DNA of 8,448 bases from Betaproteobacteria bacterium RBG_16_58_11 (GCA_001770235.1 MEQN01000147.1:1387-9834), one strand, 5' to 3'. Positions 1 through 7,629 are shown, counted from the first letter of the stretch. The notes: generated by a model from the letters alone, not told the origin. Program-made: numbers and translations.

Positions 1-142
1 AGCGGGGGCAAGGGGCGGCAGGGGATGCCGGGATTACGGCGCCGCGCTTCTCGGCGATGTCGGCGGCAGGAAGGGCGAGCCGCGTCAATTCCGGGCTGGG
101 CGGCCAGCGTTGCGCACTGGGGCCAAGGTTAGGAAAAAGCCT

Positions 143-169
143 TAAAGAACCGTTTTTTTAAGCCGCTAA
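143..169 (+). promoter_or_regulatory. Sigma-28 (FliA)-like promoter
   Basis: TAAA at 143-146 is followed by exactly 15 bases and then GCCGCTAA at 162-169. The known FliA consensus is TAAA-N15-GCCGATAA, so there is one mismatch in twelve positions and the spacing is ideal. Transcription would start near 175-178, leaving a leader of about 55 bases before the c-di-GMP gene at 233. The placement just upstream of a signalling gene supports the call. It remains a motif match only, and presence of FliA in this organism cannot be seen here. Confidence 0.55.
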
Positions 170-232
170 TCCAATTTCGAATCAAACAGATGGGTAAGCT
201 GCATCGTCATAGGCCCTTATCCGGCAAGCAAA

Positions 233-3001
233 ATGTTATTGAGCCGTTTACAAACTTCCAGCCTGCGCCTACGGGTGCTGCTGCTTATTTCCGCTGCCGT
301 GCTGCCTTGGCTAGGGGTCACGGTGGAGCATGCTTTCAGCGAGCGGAAACTTGCTGTCGAAGCATCGCAACAGCACATGCTGTATCTCACTCAAATTATT
401 TCCAGCGGGCAACGCGAAGCCATTGCCGGCGCGCAGGGGTTTCTGCAAGTCCTCGCGGCGATGCCGGAGGTGGCCGAGGCTGCCCCGGCGCACTGCCGGG
501 CGCGGCTGAAAAACGCGCACCTGAACAGCCAAGGCTATGCCAACATCGGCGTCACGGATGGCGCCGGTACGCTGTTATGCGATGCCCTGAACAGCGCCCC
601 GGAGAATTTCGCCTACCGCAAATGGTTTCGGGAGGCGGTGCGTCTGCGGCATTTCGCGGTCGGCGACTATATCATCGGCCGCCTCAGCGGCCGGCCCGTG
701 CTGGTGGTGGCAACGCCCATCCCGGAAGCATCGCCGCACCCTTCACGGGTAGTCTTTGTAGCGATTGAGGTGGGCTGGCTGGAGCGTCTGCTGGCCGAGG
801 CGAAATTGCCGGTGGGCATGATGTTCAGCATCATGGATGCGCAAGGCGTGGTGTTGGCCCGGTTTCCCCAGGAGGCCGGGCGCGTGGGCAAGCCGAACCC
901 TATTCCCAAGATTAACCAAGCCATTCGCGCGGGCAGCGCCGGCGGCACCGGCGAGGGCATCGGCGCGGGGGGGAAAGAGCGGCTGTTCGCCTTTGACCGT
1001 GCGCTGGGCAGCGCCGGCGGCGGGGCGGTGTACGTGAGCGCCAGCCTGGCCAAATCCCAAGTGCTGGAGCAGAGCCATCGCGCCCTGCTGCGCCAGCTCG
1101 CGGTGCTGGGCCTGCTCACCCTGGCCATTTTCGTCTTCGCGTGGTTTGCCACGGAAAGGGTGGTGCAGCGGCGCATTCATTTGTTGATTGAAGCCGCGCG
1201 TAAATTCGAGCGCGGGGATATGACGATCCGCGCGAGCGTCGGGCGCGGCACGGGCGAGCTGATCGAACTCGAGCGCGCCTTTAATGACATGGCGGCTTCG
1301 GTCGAGCGCGCGTTCAATCAAAACGAAAAAGTCATGCAAGTGGCCTCGGAATCGATCATCGTGACCGATAGCCGCGGCATCATCGTCAAGGTGAATGCCT
1401 TCACCGAAAAGCTGTTCGGATACCAGCGCGACGAATTGCTGGGGCAATCGATCCAGGTGCTGGTGCCGGTGCATCTGCGCGAGGCGCATCAGCGCGATAT
1501 GGAGCGTTACCAAGCACAGCCGGAAGTGCGTTCGATGGGCGCGCGCCAGGACCTCACCGCGCGGTGCAAGGACGGCACGGAGATTCCGGTGAACATCAGT
1601 TTGGGGCCCTTGGTGACGGAGGAAGGGCGATTCACCATCACGGCGGTGCGCGATATCCGGGAAAGCAAGGCCTATGAAGCGCGCATTTTGCACCAGGCCA
1701 CGCATGACGCGCTGACCGGGCTGCCCAACCGGGCGCTGTTTCTGGATCTGCTGAACCGCGCCATGATTCAGGCGGAACGGGAAGAGTGCCTGCTCGCCGT
1801 CGTGTTTCTCGACCTGGATGGATTCAAGAATATCAACGATACCCTGGGCCACGATTGGGGCGACCAATTGCTCAGGGAGATCGCGCAGCGGATCAGCTCG
1901 GCCGTGCGCCGCAACGATGTGGTGGCGCGCCAGGGCGGAGATGAGTTCACGATCCTGCTGCAAGGCGTCCAGCATGTGGACGATGTGCTTGGCGTATCGC
2001 GCAAAATTTTGACCGCGGTGAGCGAGCCGATATATCTGCGGGAAATGGAGTTCCATGTGACCGCCAGCCTCGGCATCACCATCTTCCCGCTGGATGATAC
2101 CGATGCGGAGCATTTATTGCGCAACGCCGATACCGCCATGTACCGCGCGAAAGAAGCGGGGCGCGACGGCTTCCAGTTTTACACCGCCGAGATGAATGCC
2201 CAGGCGCAAGAGCGTTTGGCGATTGAAACTGATTTACGCCGCGCCATCGCGCAGCAGGAATTCGTACTGCATTATCAACCGCAGGTGGATATAGCGAGCG
2301 GCCGCATCATCGGCGCCGAAGCGCTGCTGCGCTGGAATCATCCGGAAAAAGGCATGATTCCGCCGGCCAAATTTATCCCGGTCGCCGAGGAATCCGGGTT
2401 GATCGTGCCGATTGGCGAGTGGGTGCTGCGCGACGCGTGCCGCCAGTTGCGGGCGTGGCAGTTGTCTGGTTTGCCGCCGTTGCGCATCGCGGTCAACCTA
2501 TCGGCGCGCCAGTTCCGCGAACCCAATTTGCCGCAACGCATCGCCGAGATCATGGCGGAATGCGGCCTGCAAGATCGCGGCGTGCTGGAAGTGGAGATTA
2601 CGGAGAGCCTGCTGATGAAGAACGTCGAGGTCGCGCGCGACATGCTCAAGCAACTGTTTGACATGGGGGTGCGCATCTCGGTGGACGATTTCGGCACCGG
2701 CTATTCCAGCCTGAGTTATCTTCAGCATTTTTGCCTGCACGCGCTGAAGGTCGATCAATCGTTCGTGCGCGACATCACGACCGGCGCGGACGGCGCCGTC
2801 ATCGCCGGCGTGATCGTGGATCTGGCGCACAAGCTCAAACTCAGCGTGATCGCGGAGGGCGTCGAAACCCTGGGCCAGCTAGAGTATCTGGAGCAGATCG
2901 GCTGCGACGAAATACAGGGCTTCTATTTCAGCCGCCCGCTCCCGGCGGCGGCGTTCGAGGCGCTCGTGCGGCAGGGCCGCGAATTGCGCCAAGTGGCTTG
3001 A
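233..3001 (+). CDS. Membrane Cache-HAMP-PAS-GGDEF-EAL cyclic-di-GMP enzyme
   Basis: This 922-residue inner-membrane protein probably makes and/or degrades cyclic-di-GMP in response to a periplasmic signal. An N-terminal membrane helix (about 12-32) and a second (about 287-306) flank a periplasmic Cache-like sensor. A HAMP linker (about 307-360) and a PAS domain (about 365-475) follow. The GGDEF domain (about 485-650) has an intact GGDEF motif at 568-572. It also has an RxxD product-inhibition site (R559-D562) placed five residues before that motif. The EAL domain (about 665-915) keeps EAL at 696-698, NLSARQ (N755), EITES (787-791), DDFGTGYSS (818-826), LKVD (K839), EGVE (E875) and QGFYFSRP (Q895). 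Both halves therefore look catalytically competent; which activity dominates cannot be read. The ATG at 233 has no clear Shine-Dalgarno sequence, but it puts the first membrane helix at the right distance and no upstream in-frame ATG exists. A stretch at 233-264 of the Cache domain is unusually glycine-rich. The gene ends convergent with the ABC exporter. Confidence 0.93.
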   Translation: MLLSRLQTSSLRLRVLLLISAAVLPWLGVTVEHAFSERKLAVEASQQHMLYLTQIISSGQREAIAGAQGFLQVLAAMPEVAEAAPAHCRARLKNAHLNSQGYANIGVTDGAGTLLCDALNSAPENFAYRKWFREAVRLRHFAVGDYIIGRLSGRPVLVVATPIPEASPHPSRVVFVAIEVGWLERLLAEAKLPVGMMFSIMDAQGVVLARFPQEAGRVGKPNPIPKINQAIRAGSAGGTGEGIGAGGKERLFAFDRALGSAGGGAVYVSASLAKSQVLEQSHRALLRQLAVLGLLTLAIFVFAWFATERVVQRRIHLLIEAARKFERGDMTIRASVGRGTGELIELERAFNDMAASVERAFNQNEKVMQVASESIIVTDSRGIIVKVNAFTEKLFGYQRDELLGQSIQVLVPVHLREAHQRDMERYQAQPEVRSMGARQDLTARCKDGTEIPVNISLGPLVTEEGRFTITAVRDIRESKAYEARILHQATHDALTGLPNRALFLDLLNRAMIQAEREECLLAVVFLDLDGFKNINDTLGHDWGDQLLREIAQRISSAVRRNDVVARQGGDEFTILLQGVQHVDDVLGVSRKILTAVSEPIYLREMEFHVTASLGITIFPLDDTDAEHLLRNADTAMYRAKEAGRDGFQFYTAEMNAQAQERLAIETDLRRAIAQQEFVLHYQPQVDIASGRIIGAEALLRWNHPEKGMIPPAKFIPVAEESGLIVPIGEWVLRDACRQLRAWQLSGLPPLRIAVNLSARQFREPNLPQRIAEIMAECGLQDRGVLEVEITESLLMKNVEVARDMLKQLFDMGVRISVDDFGTGYSSLSYLQHFCLHALKVDQSFVRDITTGADGAVIAGVIVDLAHKLKLSVIAEGVETLGQLEYLEQIGCDEIQGFYFSRPLPAAAFEALVRQGRELRQVA

Positions 3002-3020
3002 TACTGAAAAAGACCTTTGA

Positions 3021-3147
3021 ACCACGGGGCACACGGGGCACACGGGGAAACCCATATATTGTTTGATTGAACCTTGCCCCCAGCGGGTGAAAGATTGCTA
3101 GCGCGTTTGTCTTTGGTTCTCCCCGTGTTCCCCGTGCCCCCCGTACC
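3021..3147. repeat. Facing arrays of a 9-base-period CACGGGG repeat
   Basis: Three CACGGGG units start at 3023, 3032 and 3041, a period of nine bases. The complementary strand carries the mirror array as CCCCGTG at 3121 and 3130 and CCCCGTA at 3139, again with period nine. The arms can pair unit for unit over about 3023-3054 with 3114-3145, around a loop of about 59 bases. The block sits exactly between the convergent stops at 3001 and 3190, so it may act as a two-way transcription barrier. Similar short intergenic arrays recur in many proteobacterial genomes, from general knowledge. Another T6 run lies at 3178-3183, but no compact GC hairpin stands directly before it. Confidence 0.75.
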
Positions 3148-3189
3148 CCGGAGGGTAGGCTGCGCGCTGGTTAATCGTTTTTTCTAGCG

Positions 3190-4992
3190 TTACTCCACCA
3201 AGGCAGCGGGAGGATGTGCCTCTTCTTGTTGCTGCAATGCCCACATATGGGCGTACACGCCGTTCTTTTCCAGCAATTCGCGATGCGTGCCCACTTCGGC
3301 GATGCGGCCGTGATCGAGCACCAGGATTTGATCCGCTTCAATGACGGTGGAGAGGCGGTGCGCGATGATGAGCGTGGTGCGGTTTTCGGAGATTTGCTTC
3401 AATTCGGCCTGGATGGCTTTTTCCGATTTGGAATCGAGGGCGGAGGTCGCCTCGTCGAAAATCAAAATATGCGGGTTTTTCAGAATCGCGCGCGCGATCG
3501 CCACGCGCTGCTTTTCGCCGCCGGAGAGCTTCAAGCCGCGCTCGCCGACCATGGATTCGTATTTGTCCGGCAGCGACTCGATAAAGTCGTGGATATGCGC
3601 ATGCTTCGCGGCTTGCAGGATTTCCTCGCGCGTGGCGCCGGGCCGGCCGTAAGCGATGTTGTAATAGATCGTGTCGTTGAACAGCACGGTGTCCTGCGGC
3701 ACGATGCCGATCGCGGCGCGCAGGCTGGTTTGGGTCACATCGCGAATATCCTGGCCGTCGATCAGGATGCGCCCGCCGCTCACGTCATAGAAGCGGAATA
3801 AAAGCCGGGACAGCGTGGACTTACCCGCGCCGCTCGACCCCACTACCGCCAGCGTGCGTCCGGCGGGGATTTCGAAGCTCAGGTCGAACAGGATTTGGCG
3901 CTTGGGGTCGTAGTGGAAATCCACCTGCTCGAAGCGGATCACGCCGCCGGAAATTTGCAGTGCTTGGGCATCGGGCTTGTCCTGCACCTCGGTGTTGACT
4001 GCGAGCAGGGTAAACATCTTTTCCATGTCCGCCAGCGAATGCTTGATCTCGCGGTAAACAAAGCCCAGAAAATGCAGCGGCAGGTAAATCTGGATCATGT
4101 AGGCGTTCACCAGCACCAGATCGCCCAGGGTCATGGTGCCCTGGGTGACGTGATGCGCCGCCAGGAACATGAGCACGGTGACGCCGAGGGCGACGATCAG
4201 GCTTTGCCCGGCATTCAGCGCGGCGAGCGAAGTCTGATTGCGCACCGCGGCTTTTTCCCACACTTGCAGGCTGTCGTCGTAGCGCCGCGATTCATAGGTT
4301 TCATTGCTGAAGTATTTGACCGTCTCGTAGTTGAGCAGGCTATCGATGGCGCGGGTATTGGCCTTGGAGTCGCTATCGTTCATGGTGCGCCGGAACACCA
4401 TGCGCCATTCGGTTATGATCAGGGTGAAGGCGACATACACCGAAAGCGTGACGAAGGTGACGATCGCGAACCAAGGGTCGTAGTAGAGCAGCAGAATGGC
4501 CGCGACCAGGCCGATCTCGATCAAGGTCGGCAGGATGTTGAACAGCATGAAATTCAGCAGGAAACCGATGCCGCGCGTGCCGCGCTCGATGTCGCGCGAC
4601 ACGCCGCCGGTTTGGCGTTCCAGATGAAAGCGCAGGGAGAGCGCGTGCAGATGGCTGAATACCTTGAGCGCCACACGGCGGATCGCGCGCTGCGTGACCT
4701 TGGCGAATACCGCATCGCGCAATTCGCCGAACAGCGTGCTGGCGAAACGCAACAAGCCATACGCCAAGAGCATCATGACCGGCAGCGTCAGCATGGCCTG
4801 GGTCGGGTCGAGCGAATCGACGATTTCTTTCAGCGCGAGCGGCACCGCGACGTTGGCCAGCTTGGCTGCAACCAGCAGCATCAGCGCGAGCGCCACCCGG
4901 CCGCGAAACTCCGCGAGATAAGGCAGCAGGATGCGAATCGTCTTCCAGTCGTTGCGTTGCGTCGGCGCGGGGCCGTGATGGGTGATGCGCAT
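3190..4992 (-). CDS. Atm1/HMT1-type ABC exporter (fused permease and ATPase)
   Basis: This 600-residue half-transporter should form a homodimer in the inner membrane and export a substrate using ATP. The permease domain spans about 25-330 with six expected helices. It carries the Atm1-family signature YETVKYFSNE (222-231) and an SLAALNAGQS segment (255-264). In characterised Atm1 proteins the latter region lines the glutathione-binding pocket. The ATPase domain has Walker A GSSGAGKST (385-393), Q-loop Q433, signature LSGGE (489-493), Walker B ILIFDE (509-514), D-loop SALD (517-520) and H-loop H545, so it looks active. Bacterial relatives export glutathione-linked compounds or confer metal tolerance; the substrate here is inferred only as far as family. 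The chosen ATG at 4992 has a weak Shine-Dalgarno sequence but gives a length typical of the family. It is transcribed alone, divergent from the gene at 5290 and convergent with the c-di-GMP gene. Confidence 0.92.
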   Translation of the reverse strand: MRITHHGPAPTQRNDWKTIRILLPYLAEFRGRVALALMLLVAAKLANVAVPLALKEIVDSLDPTQAMLTLPVMMLLAYGLLRFASTLFGELRDAVFAKVTQRAIRRVALKVFSHLHALSLRFHLERQTGGVSRDIERGTRGIGFLLNFMLFNILPTLIEIGLVAAILLLYYDPWFAIVTFVTLSVYVAFTLIITEWRMVFRRTMNDSDSKANTRAIDSLLNYETVKYFSNETYESRRYDDSLQVWEKAAVRNQTSLAALNAGQSLIVALGVTVLMFLAAHHVTQGTMTLGDLVLVNAYMIQIYLPLHFLGFVYREIKHSLADMEKMFTLLAVNTEVQDKPDAQALQISGGVIRFEQVDFHYDPKRQILFDLSFEIPAGRTLAVVGSSGAGKSTLSRLLFRFYDVSGGRILIDGQDIRDVTQTSLRAAIGIVPQDTVLFNDTIYYNIAYGRPGATREEILQAAKHAHIHDFIESLPDKYESMVGERGLKLSGGEKQRVAIARAILKNPHILIFDEATSALDSKSEKAIQAELKQISENRTTLIIAHRLSTVIEADQILVLDHGRIAEVGTHRELLEKNGVYAHMWALQQQEEAHPPAALVE

Positions 4993-5114
4993 GTCGGGAA
5001 TTGGTCGTGGATGGCCGGGAAGATGCCAATGGCGGGCAGGTCCGGCGCTAGCCTGCGCACCTTAACATAGGCCAAAACCCGCGTCCATCGCGGAATAGGG
5101 GTGTATTGCCGGGG

Positions 5115-5144
5115 TTGGGAACGGAATTTGCTTTAGGTTAAAAT
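5115..5144 (+). promoter_or_regulatory. Possible sigma-70 promoter
   Basis: TTGGGA at 5115-5120 and TAAAAT at 5139-5144 are separated by 18 bases, which is acceptable for a housekeeping promoter. It lies about 145 bases before the gene at 5290, in the divergent spacer. The match is imperfect and AT-rich hexamers are easily found by chance. Confidence 0.25.
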
Positions 5145-5148
5145 CAAT

Positions 5149-5176
5149 TAAAGTCGATGTCCGCCAAGGCCGTTAA
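5149..5176 (+). promoter_or_regulatory. Second FliA-like box, spacer one base too long
   Basis: TAAA (followed by G) at 5149-5152 and GCCGTTAA at 5169-5176 resemble the sigma-28 consensus with one mismatch in the -10 element. The spacer is 16 rather than 15 bases. It points toward the 267-residue gene and pilU, with a leader of about 105 bases. The first FliA-like site in this window has ideal spacing, so this one is weaker. It could instead be chance. Confidence 0.3.
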
Positions 5177-5289
5177 TGAGAAGCAGTGACACATTACCGC
5201 AAAGTAGGTGTTGTTCCCCCCAGGGTTGGCATAGAATGGTCAGCGGATGCGTTCGACTCCTGAGTAATTCAAATGTGGGATAAGCGAGC

Positions 5290-6093
5290 ATGGCATTTTT
5301 AGACGAGCTAAAAAAAGAGGCGGAAGCCCAAAAACTGCAAGAGCAGACACAGACCCAGTCCAAGCTGGCGGCGGTCAGCCAAAATTTCCTGCTGGTTCAA
5401 ACCAAGTACAAGGAAATTCACCATTACCTGCGCGAGCTGGCCGATCAGCTCAACGTGCTGAATCAAGATATCAAGCGCGCCTACATGATCGAGGGCTTCG
5501 GCATGATCGACGACTTTCGTCCGCGCGACTATGCCTTAAGCGTCGATTCGATCCGCATCGGGCAGAAGGATTTCGCCAACACGATGGTGTTTCGTTTCAA
5601 GTGTGCGACCGAGAAAAATATCAGCTTCGAGCGCCACATGCCAAACCAGATCGATAGCTTGAAAGAATATCTCTGGCAAAACAATCTTAAATACCAATGT
5701 TCCGAATTCAAAAATGACCGGGGTATTGTGGCGCGTGCGATATTTAATGTGGCGAATGAAATTCCCGTGACGTTTCGCTTTTCCGCCGATTTCGAGAATG
5801 CGAAGATTTTTTTGCAGGTTAAAAACTTCAGTGGGTTAACCGTAAATGAATATGTGTACGACGCGAATGAGTTAAACACCGGTTTGCTCGATGAATTGGC
5901 CAAATATATTTTAGGAAAACCCAGCAAGTTCAGCGAGCTTGGCCGGCATCAGCAAGCGCTTCGCGAGAACGCGCGCCAAGCACAGAAGCAGAAGGAAGCG
6001 ATCTCTCGGCAAACACCGCCTGAGTCCGAGCTGGAAGATGATGCGGCCAAGCCGGGCGGGTTCTTCAATCGCTTGAAATCGATTCTGTCTTGA
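5290..6093 (+). CDS. Uncharacterised 267-residue coiled-coil protein upstream of pilU
   Basis: I do not recognise a named family. The N-terminus (about 1-65) is charged and glutamine-rich, with a heptad-like pattern that suggests a coiled coil. A middle part (about 66-210) looks like a mixed alpha/beta fold, with alternating strands such as TMVFRFKC (98-105) and VTFRFSADF (160-168). A second charged helix (about 210-240) leads to an acidic, disordered linker. The tail GGFFNRLKSILS (256-267) looks like a short amphipathic helix. There is no signal peptide or membrane span, so it is probably cytoplasmic, perhaps membrane-touching through that tail. The ATG at 5290 has only a weak GGGA upstream; an ATG at 5274 is out of frame. 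Only 43 bases separate it from pilU on the same strand, so the two are likely co-transcribed. That makes a role in type IV pilus retraction or its control a reasonable guess. The central codons are more AT-rich than those of the neighbours. Confidence 0.85.
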   Translation: MAFLDELKKEAEAQKLQEQTQTQSKLAAVSQNFLLVQTKYKEIHHYLRELADQLNVLNQDIKRAYMIEGFGMIDDFRPRDYALSVDSIRIGQKDFANTMVFRFKCATEKNISFERHMPNQIDSLKEYLWQNNLKYQCSEFKNDRGIVARAIFNVANEIPVTFRFSADFENAKIFLQVKNFSGLTVNEYVYDANELNTGLLDELAKYILGKPSKFSELGRHQQALRENARQAQKQKEAISRQTPPESELEDDAAKPGGFFNRLKSILS

Positions 6094-6136
6094 GCAGGGC
6101 AGCGCGCGCGGCTGCTTTTCCAGTACACTAATCCCC

Positions 6137-7333
6137 ATGGATCTCACTCAATTATTTCGCTTGATGGCGGAGAAGCGCGCCTCCGACTTGTTTTTTTCCG
6201 CCGGCGCGCCCGTCTATATCAAAATTGAGGGCGATATTCGCCCGGTCAACCAGCAAATTCTCGACCACAACGTCGTCAAGAAAATCGCATATGCCTTGAT
6301 GTCGGAAGCGCAGATCACGGCCTTCGAGGGAGCGCTGGAGATGAATTTCGGCCTTTCTGTTCCAGGCGTGGGCCGCTTTCGCGTCAATGTGTTTCGTCAG
6401 CGCGGCTCGGTGGCGATGGTGATTCGCTATATTACCGATGTGGTGCCGACGCTGGAAAGCTTGCGCTTACCGCCGGTGCTGAGCGAATTGGTGATGCATA
6501 AACGTGGGTTGATTTTGCTGGTGGGCGCCACCGGCTCCGGCAAATCCACCACGCTCGCGGCGATGATTGACCACCGCAACCGGCATTCCACCAGCCATAT
6601 TTTGGCGATCGAAGATCCGATCGAATTCATCCATCGCCATCAGCGCTCCATCGTCAATCAGCGTGAGGTGGGCATCGATACCCATTCCTACGGGGCGGCG
6701 CTGATGAATGCCTTGCGCGAGGCGCCGGATGTGCTGCTGATTGGTGAGATTCGCGATCAGGATACGATGCGCCAAGCGATGGTTTACACGCAAACCGGTC
6801 ATTTGTGCTTGGCGACCCTGCATGCCAACAACGCCTACCATGCCATGAATCGCATCATCGGTTTTTTCCCGGCCGAATCGCAGGAAGGCTTGCTGCTCGA
6901 TTTGGCGATGAGCCTGCGCGCGGTGGTCAGCCAGCGCCTGGTGCGCGGCGTGGACGGCAAGCGCGTGGCGGCGGTGGAGGTGTTGCTGAACAATATGCAT
7001 ATCGGCGAGCTGATTCAGCGCCGCGAGATCGACAAGATCAAGGACGCCATGGAGCAATCCATGCTGGAAGGCTCGCAGACCTTCGAGGAATCGCTGCTGG
7101 ATTTAGTGCTGGCGGGAACCATCTCCAAGGAAGAAGCGCTCGCCAACGCCGATTCCCGCACCAATATCGAATGGCTGCTCGCCAATTCCAGCAAGCATCA
7201 GGAAAAACGCGCCAAACAGCGGCAGAGCTTTAAGGTCGAAGACAAAGTGGCGGAGGAGCAGGATGAAAACGTGCCGTCGCTGCTATCGATGGATGATCTT
7301 TCCAAGATTGGTATTGCCTCCGCCAAGCGCTGA
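6137..7333 (+). CDS. pilU: PilU, type IV pilus retraction ATPase
   Basis: PilU is a hexameric cytoplasmic ATPase that works with PilT to depolymerise type IV pili, powering twitching and DNA uptake. The 398 residues contain an N-terminal PAS-like region (about 1-100) and a RecA-like core. The core has Walker A GATGSGKST (130-138), Asp-box AIEDPIEF (157-164), Walker B DVLLIGEIRD (198-207) and His-box TLHANNA (227-233). The PilT hallmark AIRNLIRE is replaced by a DAMEQSM segment (303-309) followed by EGSQTFEESLLDL. That is the usual PilU pattern and separates it from PilT. The C-terminal extension after about 350 is charged and longer than in PilT. The ATG at 6137 has no good Shine-Dalgarno sequence. 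A TACACT -10-like hexamer lies at 6124-6129, so an additional very short-leader transcript is conceivable. In many relatives pilU follows pilT; here pilT is absent from the window and an unknown gene takes that place. Confidence 0.93.
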   Translation: MDLTQLFRLMAEKRASDLFFSAGAPVYIKIEGDIRPVNQQILDHNVVKKIAYALMSEAQITAFEGALEMNFGLSVPGVGRFRVNVFRQRGSVAMVIRYITDVVPTLESLRLPPVLSELVMHKRGLILLVGATGSGKSTTLAAMIDHRNRHSTSHILAIEDPIEFIHRHQRSIVNQREVGIDTHSYGAALMNALREAPDVLLIGEIRDQDTMRQAMVYTQTGHLCLATLHANNAYHAMNRIIGFFPAESQEGLLLDLAMSLRAVVSQRLVRGVDGKRVAAVEVLLNNMHIGELIQRREIDKIKDAMEQSMLEGSQTFEESLLDLVLAGTISKEEALANADSRTNIEWLLANSSKHQEKRAKQRQSFKVEDKVAEEQDENVPSLLSMDDLSKIGIASAKR

Positions 7334-7336
7334 AAA

Positions 7337-7369
7337 ATCCCCTCCCCTTTCCAAGGGGAGGGTGGGGAT
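7337..7369. repeat. GC-rich hairpin just after pilU
   Basis: Bases 7340-7349 pair with 7353-7362 to give a 10-bp stem with a three-base loop (core CTCCCC / GGGGAG). The flanks ATCCCC and GGGGAT (7337-7342 and 7364-7369) could pair in an alternative fold. It begins four bases after the pilU stop and could end pilU transcripts or protect the mRNA end, but no T-run follows on the + strand. Very similar C-rich/G-rich hairpins are common dispersed intergenic repeats in Betaproteobacteria. Confidence 0.65.
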
Positions 7370-7380
7370 CAGGAATTTCT

Positions 7381-7528
7381 CACCCCCATCCTAGCCTTCC
7401 ACCCGCGAGGAGTACGCCGGTGGGTATCCCGCTGCTTACCCCCGTAAAGGGGACGCCGCCAGACGCTCGCCCTGCGGGCGGTCATGGCGCAGGCAGCGAC
7501 CCTTCCGCAGCCCCTGCCAGGGGGAAGG
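7381..7528. repeat. Cluster of short hairpins in a gene-poor stretch
   Basis: The stretch 7334-7640 contains no convincing gene. This part holds several palindromes: CGCCC-TGC-GGGCG at 7468-7480; CCCCTG-C-CAGGGG at 7511-7523, framed by CCTTC (7501-7505) and GAAGG (7524-7528); and a small ACCCCCGTAAAGGGG hairpin near 7438-7452. The start, CACCCCCATCCTAGCCTTCC at 7381-7400, and the end, AGGGGGAAGG at 7519-7528, look like two halves of one dispersed repeat separated by about 120 bases. Bases 7529-7587 show nothing recognisable. Confidence 0.5.
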
Positions 7529-7587
7529 AATATGCCGGTAGCCTGCTTTGTCTGAAGATCGTTGCTAATCAGGAAACTTAATTTGTC

Positions 7588-7629
7588 GCAGAACGAAAAA
7601 ACCGGCTTACGCCGGTTTTTTCGTTCTGC
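7588..7629. terminator. Perfect 19-bp stem, bidirectional terminator
   Basis: Bases 7588-7606 pair perfectly with 7611-7629 around a TTAC loop. The GC core (CCGGC/GCCGG) is followed by six T on either strand, the classic intrinsic terminator layout. It sits 11 bases beyond the stop of the leftward 60-residue gene and about 255 bases after pilU. It probably ends the former and blocks readthrough from the latter. Confidence 0.85.

Noticed and set aside
1..88. Possible start of a leftward gene: a minus-strand frame from TTG at 88 reads LTRLALPAADIAEKRGAV to the window edge with GC-rich third positions.
   Set aside because: TTG start, only a weak ribosome-binding site, low-complexity Ala/Pro-rich residues and no recognised motif; GC-rich non-coding DNA would look the same.
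170..232. c-di-GMP riboswitch in the leader of the c-di-GMP gene.
   Set aside because: The leader is too short and lacks the conserved GEMM core elements.
190..768. 192-codon + frame overlapping the start of the c-di-GMP gene.
   Set aside because: No ribosome-binding site, Arg/Ala/Gly-rich composition typical of a shifted frame, and it overlaps a gene with clear domains.
743..2113. 456-codon minus-strand frame antisense to the c-di-GMP gene.
   Set aside because: His/Arg/Gln-rich composition without domains; an antisense shadow of the GGDEF-EAL gene.
3895..5070. 391-codon + frame antisense to the ABC exporter.
   Set aside because: Composition is His/Gln/Arg-rich with no motif; the minus-strand frame has every ABC transporter motif.
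5211..5237. TTGTTC and TAGAAT as a further promoter before the 267-residue gene.
   Set aside because: Spacer is only 15 bases and both hexamers are imperfect.
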